A stretch of DNA of 64,000 nt, taken from JAABVY01 sp964627935 (lineage in GTDB: Bacteria; Zixibacteria; MSB-5A5; JAABVY01). Both the position numbers and the translations under genes were made by a program. The stretch is from the NCBI GenBank assembly GCA_964627935.1, contig CAZVLB010000003.1:1-64000 (forward strand), given 5' to 3'. This document shows positions 60,274 through 64,000 of this stretch, one piece after another; the stretch's first letter is position 1; the number at the start of each line of letters is the position of its first letter. Under the pieces are notes generated by a model. That model ran no database searches, was not told the DNA's origin, and was given only the letters and a program-made list of their open reading frames with translations.

Positions 60274-61527
60274 ATGAAAGACAAATTCACCGAATCCAGA
60301 ATCAAAGATTATCAGATGAATTCAGAAGAAGAACGCAACACCTCAAATCCAAAGACCGCCGATCTTTCCGCCCTGAAAATCGACCGTCTCAAAGAAGAAC
60401 GAATCAAGCGCCGCAGATGGCCCAAACTGATCCCGTGGATACTCATTGTGGGGTTGCTGGTGGTAGGCTATTTCCTTCTGATCGATAAGCTCAAGCAGGG
60501 CAGTACGGTTGATACGACAACTGTCCGCCTGGTAAAGGGATCCTCTGCGCAGGCCACATTATCGGCCTCAGGCTATGTGGTTGCCCAGCGTCAATCAGCC
60601 GTGGCCTCCAAGGCTACCGGCCGCCTGATCTATATGAATGTGGAAGAAGGCGATAGGGTCGAAGAGGGTGAATTGATCGCACGGGTGGAAAGCGATGATG
60701 TTGAAGCGGCTCTGGATATCGCCGAAGCCAACCTGCAGTTCGCCATTGCGGACAGCGCCGACGCCGCCGCTAAATATCGGCGCAATCAAAAGCTGTTTCA
60801 GGCCGGATCGATCACGGAAGAGCAGCTTCAAACCTATGAATCAAATTATCAGAAAGCGATAGCGACAGTTAACGCCCGACGGGCCCAGGTTCGCAGCGCA
60901 CAGATAAGTGTCGATAACACATACATAACCGCACCATTTACGGGAAAGGTCCTGACCAAGATAGCCGAAATCGGCGATATTGTGGCCCCCATGGCTTCCT
61001 CGGCATCATCAAGAGGAGCCGTAGTGACCCTGGCGGATATGAATTCGCTGGAGGTCGAGGCTGATGTTTCCGAGGCCAATATTCAGAAGGTCAGGATCGA
61101 CCAGCCTTGCAATATCGTGCTGGATGCCTATCCGGATGTGAGCTACAACGGTTATGTAAAAAACATCGTGCCCATCGCCAATCGCGCCTCGGCCACAATT
61201 ATGACCAGGATCGCATTCAATAAACTCGACAGCCTGATATATCCCGAAATGTCGGCCCGGGTCTATTTCATGGGTGAGGATCTGAAGGATCTGCAGGTCG
61301 AGGAACCATCATTCGTGGGCGTTTCCCAGAATGCCGTGATCGAGGAAGATGGTCAACAGTATGTTTTCAGGATCGAGGGAGAGATCGCCAGAAAGGTTCC
61401 GGTTGAAACCGGCAAGACTGTTGCCCGCACGGTAGAAATTCTGGAGGGTCTCGAAATCGGCGATGAGGTTGTCCTGACGCCATCCTCGAGTTTAAAAGAC
61501 GGCGACAAGATCAAAATTTCGGAATAA
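60274..61527 (+). CDS. periplasmic adaptor (HlyD/MacA-type membrane fusion protein)
   Basis: A 417-residue adaptor. It has a cytosolic tail of about 45 residues, one helix (LIPWILIVGLLVVGYFLLI), a biotinyl-lipoyl-like part (ASGYVVAQRQSAVASKATGRLIYMNVEEGDRVEEGELIARV), a helical hairpin (AEANLQFAIADSADAAAKYRRNQKLFQAGSITEEQLQ), the returning half (TAPFTGKVLTKIAEIGDIV) and a beta barrel. It heads a tripartite system with the ABC ATPase (28 bases on) and two FtsX-type permeases, so it probably links these to an outer-membrane channel for export, as MacA does. Confidence 0.88.
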   Translation: MKDKFTESRIKDYQMNSEEERNTSNPKTADLSALKIDRLKEERIKRRRWPKLIPWILIVGLLVVGYFLLIDKLKQGSTVDTTTVRLVKGSSAQATLSASGYVVAQRQSAVASKATGRLIYMNVEEGDRVEEGELIARVESDDVEAALDIAEANLQFAIADSADAAAKYRRNQKLFQAGSITEEQLQTYESNYQKAIATVNARRAQVRSAQISVDNTYITAPFTGKVLTKIAEIGDIVAPMASSASSRGAVVTLADMNSLEVEADVSEANIQKVRIDQPCNIVLDAYPDVSYNGYVKNIVPIANRASATIMTRIAFNKLDSLIYPEMSARVYFMGEDLKDLQVEEPSFVGVSQNAVIEEDGQQYVFRIEGEIARKVPVETGKTVARTVEILEGLEIGDEVVLTPSSSLKDGDKIKISE

Positions 61528-61554
61528 ATCTACAACTATAAAAAGAGTTCTTTT

Positions 61555-62229
61555 ATGACAGATGCGATTGTAAGAATATCGAATCTCTACAAGGAATATA
61601 TCCGCGAAGATATGCGTATTCCGGTGCTGTTTGATATCAACCTGGAGGTTCCCAGCGGAGAATTCATGGCGCTCATGGGCCCCTCCGGATCGGGCAAGAC
61701 CACTCTTTTGAATCTGATCGCCGGAATCGACCGTCCCACCTCGGGCGACCTTTCGGTAGCCGGGGAATCTGTAGCCGAGCTTACCGAGGGCCAGCTGGCC
61801 AAATGGCGTTCCGATCATATCGGATTTATATTCCAGTTTTATAACCTGATCCCCGTGCTGACCGCCTTCGATAATGTCGAGCTTCCGCTTTTGCTGACGA
61901 AACTGAACAAAGCCGAGCGCCGCAAACATGTCGAAACAGCTCTCGGAATTGTTGGCTTGTCGGACCGCCTGGATCATTACCCGCGCCAGCTCTCGGGCGG
62001 ACAGGAACAGCGTGTGGCTATCGCCCGCGCAATCGTAACCGACCCAACCATACTTCTGGCGGATGAGCCCACCGGCGACCTGGATCGTCAATCGGCGGAG
62101 GATATTATGACTCTGCTGAAACGGCTCAATTCGGAATTCGGCAAGACTATCGTGATGGTCACGCATGACCCCAGAGCGGCCGAATCTGCCAAAATCGTCC
62201 GTCACCTCGACAAAGGGGAATTGAAGTAA
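61555..62229 (+). CDS. ABC ATPase, MacB/LolD type
   Basis: A 224-residue ATPase. Walker A is GPSGSGKTTLLN, the Q-loop is GFIFQFYNLIPVLTAFDNV, the signature is LSGGQEQRVAIARAI and Walker B is ILLADEPTGDLD. Wording and length fit the LolD/MacB/FtsE group that works with FtsX-fold permeases in mechanotransmission, not solute import. The start ATG follows the adaptor by 28 bases and the permease starts two bases after the stop. Confidence 0.92.
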   Translation: MTDAIVRISNLYKEYIREDMRIPVLFDINLEVPSGEFMALMGPSGSGKTTLLNLIAGIDRPTSGDLSVAGESVAELTEGQLAKWRSDHIGFIFQFYNLIPVLTAFDNVELPLLLTKLNKAERRKHVETALGIVGLSDRLDHYPRQLSGGQEQRVAIARAIVTDPTILLADEPTGDLDRQSAEDIMTLLKRLNSEFGKTIVMVTHDPRAAESAKIVRHLDKGELK

Positions 62230-62230
62230 T

Positions 62231-63397
62231 ATGAAATTCCTGAAACTGATAATCAAGAATTCATTCCGGCACAGGCTGAGAACATTTTTGACAATTCTCG
62301 GCCTGGCGGTGGTGGTCATGTCGTTCGGCATAGTGCGCAACATCCTGGAGGTGTTCAGCTATTCCGATGATGATCTCGTGCCGGGACATATGATCAGCCG
62401 CCACAAGACATCCTTCATGCAATTCCTGCCAATTACTCATCTGGATAAAATGCGTGAAGTGAATGGAGTGCAGTATGTCACATACAGTTTTTGGGTTGGT
62501 GTTCAATTTGGTGATGAACCGGAGGGATTTTTCGGGCGCATGGCCGTGGATCCCGATAATTTCTACAAAGTCCGCAAAGACTGGCTTGTATCCGAGGAAG
62601 CTGTTGAAGCATTTAAGGCCAATAAAAATGCTGCCCTGATAACCCCGGCTCTGGCCCTGTATCATGGCTGGGAAAAAGGCGATCAAGTAACGGTTGGTAC
62701 CGATTACTTTGAAAATGTTGAATTCAATCTTGAGATAGTTGGGCAGTTCGAATTCAAGCAGGAACAGAATGCTCAGGGAAAATTCATGCTTATGCGCGGT
62801 GATCTGTTCCGTCAGACTGTCGGCGCAATGGTATCAGAGGAGATGGAACACCAGGTGGGCTGGATCGAATTGCTGGTTGATCCTCCTGAGGAGGCGGCCG
62901 AAATCGGCAAAGAAATTGACTCGATATTCGCCAATAGCAATAATGAGACACTGACCGAACCCGTAAATGCCTTTGCCAACCAGCAAATTGAAAGATTCAG
63001 CACAATCATCTCTGCGCTTAAGTTCAGCTCTTATCTGATGATTGTCGTGGTTCTGCTGGTGCTGCTAAATACAATGTCGATGGTTGCAAGGGAGCGAATG
63101 GGCGAAAATGCTGTGCTGAAAACTCTGGGTTTTCGCGGTATACATCTATTTGTTTTGAATTTCGGAGAATCCCTGTTTGTCGGACTGCTTGGAGGAATCC
63201 TCGGCGCCGCACTGATCTGGCCGGGGATATGGCTGTTCAAGGAGGTACTCCCATTTCTGCAACAGGTGCAATTCAAATGGATTGTGCTGGCGTACGTCGG
63301 CCCCGCTGTTGTTCTGGTAGGAATATTGGCATCATTATTCCCGGTTATCAAGGCACTCAGGACATCGATCATCGATGGTCTGAGAACAGTAGAGTAA
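62231..63397 (+). CDS. FtsX/MacB-fold ABC permease
   Basis: A 388-residue permease with the four-helix FtsX layout. There is one helix at the start (RTFLTILGLAVVVMSFGIV), a periplasmic domain of about 200 residues, and three helices at the end (YLMIVVVLLVLLNTMSMVARERMGENAVLKTLGF with the coupling helix, LFVGLLGGILGAALIWPGIWL and IVLAYVGPAVVLVGILASLFPVI). The MGENAVLKTLGF loop is where such permeases contact their ATPase. Together with the adaptor, ATPase and the next permease it forms an exporter or lipid/lipoprotein-type transporter; the cargo is unknown. Confidence 0.9.
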   Translation: MKFLKLIIKNSFRHRLRTFLTILGLAVVVMSFGIVRNILEVFSYSDDDLVPGHMISRHKTSFMQFLPITHLDKMREVNGVQYVTYSFWVGVQFGDEPEGFFGRMAVDPDNFYKVRKDWLVSEEAVEAFKANKNAALITPALALYHGWEKGDQVTVGTDYFENVEFNLEIVGQFEFKQEQNAQGKFMLMRGDLFRQTVGAMVSEEMEHQVGWIELLVDPPEEAAEIGKEIDSIFANSNNETLTEPVNAFANQQIERFSTIISALKFSSYLMIVVVLLVLLNTMSMVARERMGENAVLKTLGFRGIHLFVLNFGESLFVGLLGGILGAALIWPGIWLFKEVLPFLQQVQFKWIVLAYVGPAVVLVGILASLFPVIKALRTSIIDGLRTVE

Positions 63398-63420
63398 ATC
63401 TGGTTTAAGCAGGTAAAAAA

Positions 63421-64000
63421 ATGGCTATACAAAAACCCGCAAGCATAAATACTATCGGATGGATCATTGTAATTCTGGGTGTAATCTTTCTCCTGGCGGC
63501 CACAGTTATCTTTCTGGGCAAAACAGTTCTGGCCGATCAGCTGCAAGAAACGATCAACAGGTTCTTTAATTTTGAGTCTCTGGTTTTATTCCTGACCCTG
63601 CTGATATTCAGGGCAATTTACCATATTGTCATGGGATTTGCGGTTATCAAGGGCCAAAACTGGGGACGAATGTGGTTTTTGTGGCTTTCCGGTATCGAGA
63701 TAATAATCGGCCTGTTTGAACTCGATCTTTCCGATGCCGCCCGAGGAATTCTGTTTCTGATCTTCCTGTTCTTCCTGACTCGTCCGCATATTTCGAGATA
63801 TTTCGGCCGTGTGCGTGTGCCGTTTAAATATACTTTCAAGAGTCTTTTCTCCCGACCGCTGACAACCATACTTACTGTACTGGGTATCAGCCTTGTATCA
63901 TTTCTGTTTTGCGGTGTTCTGATGCTGGCTGACGGTATTCAGAAGGTACTCGTGGCTACAGGCGAAGAAGACAATGTAATGTTTATGGAGAAAGATAAGT
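63421..64000 (+). CDS. second FtsX/MacB-like permease with N-terminal membrane domain (cut by window end)
   Basis: The frame opens at ATG 63421 and stays open to the right edge (193 codons). The first 125 residues form a separate membrane domain of about four helices (IGWIIVILGVIFLLAATVIF, SLVLFLTLLIFRAIYHIVMGFAV, WFLWLSGIEIIIGLF, GILFLIFLFFLTRP). From residue 137 the MacB-type start appears: FKYTFKSLFSRPLTTILTVLGISLVSFLFCGVLML, followed by the periplasmic part. It follows the first permease by 23 bases, so the pair probably forms a heterodimer. The extra N-terminal domain is unusual for the family. The 3' end is outside the window. Confidence 0.75.
   Translation, partial: MAIQKPASINTIGWIIVILGVIFLLAATVIFLGKTVLADQLQETINRFFNFESLVLFLTLLIFRAIYHIVMGFAVIKGQNWGRMWFLWLSGIEIIIGLFELDLSDAARGILFLIFLFFLTRPHISRYFGRVRVPFKYTFKSLFSRPLTTILTVLGISLVSFLFCGVLMLADGIQKVLVATGEEDNVMFMEKDK

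Overview
The window reads as chromosomal DNA of a Gram-negative, respiring bacterium of the FCB group. The best single clue to the lineage is the secreted protein at 24560-27283. It combines thrombospondin type 3 calcium-binding repeats with a dockerin-like tail of the kind abundant in candidate division Zixibacteria and related phyla. A complete Alternative Complex III plus an A2-type caa3 oxidase (41541-56527), lipoproteins and an outer-membrane barrel fit this. The placement is an inference; no rRNA or tRNA was seen.

Left part, 1-17.2 kb: an accessory island with base usage visibly different from the rest. A possibly 5'-truncated beta-propeller (GH43-like) gene is followed by a compact, mostly overlapping plus-strand operon: XRE regulator (1436), small unknown (1676), two large unknown proteins (2062, 4103), a DUF3883 nuclease-like protein (5131), a 1954-residue DEAH helicase with a DUF1998-type C-terminus (5921), a PD-(D/E)XK nuclease with a probable Fe-S cluster (11805) and a C5-cytosine methyltransferase (12953). 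A Vsr mismatch endonuclease faces the methyltransferase. The methyltransferase plus giant helicase/DUF1998 recalls Druantia type II and DISARM, but the set with two nuclease-like subunits, Vsr and several unrecognised proteins does not match a system I can name. It is the best candidate here for an undescribed anti-phage system. Two further unknown genes (15052, 15767) follow, and then a short diverged copy of the 3' end of the first of them, which suggests recombination. A degenerate GIY-YIG gene (17456) sits near the boundary.

Middle part, 17.7-41.5 kb: ordinary chromosome. It holds an S41 peptidase lipoprotein, a methyltransferase, a Mn/Zn-type ABC importer whose two permeases both carry winged-helix tails, and the TSP3/dockerin protein with an exact 138-bp internal duplication. 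TPR and duplicated helix-turn-helix proteins follow, then a strongly structured intergenic region with its own promoter-like sequence (candidate ncRNA). Next come a soluble transhydrogenase, an Opu/Egt-type importer with fused permease and binding protein, two DUF4328 paralogues, an outer-membrane protein, an M16 peptidase and an EamA exporter.

Right part, 41.5-64 kb: a 15-kb minus-strand respiratory operon. It encodes ActABCDEF, a dihaem cytochrome, CoxBA, haem A synthesis (CtaA, CtaB), the copper chaperone Cox11, an unannotated-size 58-residue membrane protein, CoxC and a tetrahaem cytochrome. It would pass electrons from quinol through ACIII to the oxidase. Next are an arsenate reductase, a rubrerythrin-like protein, aspartase, a CoA-binding protein and the start of a MacAB/Lol-like ABC system that runs off the right edge.
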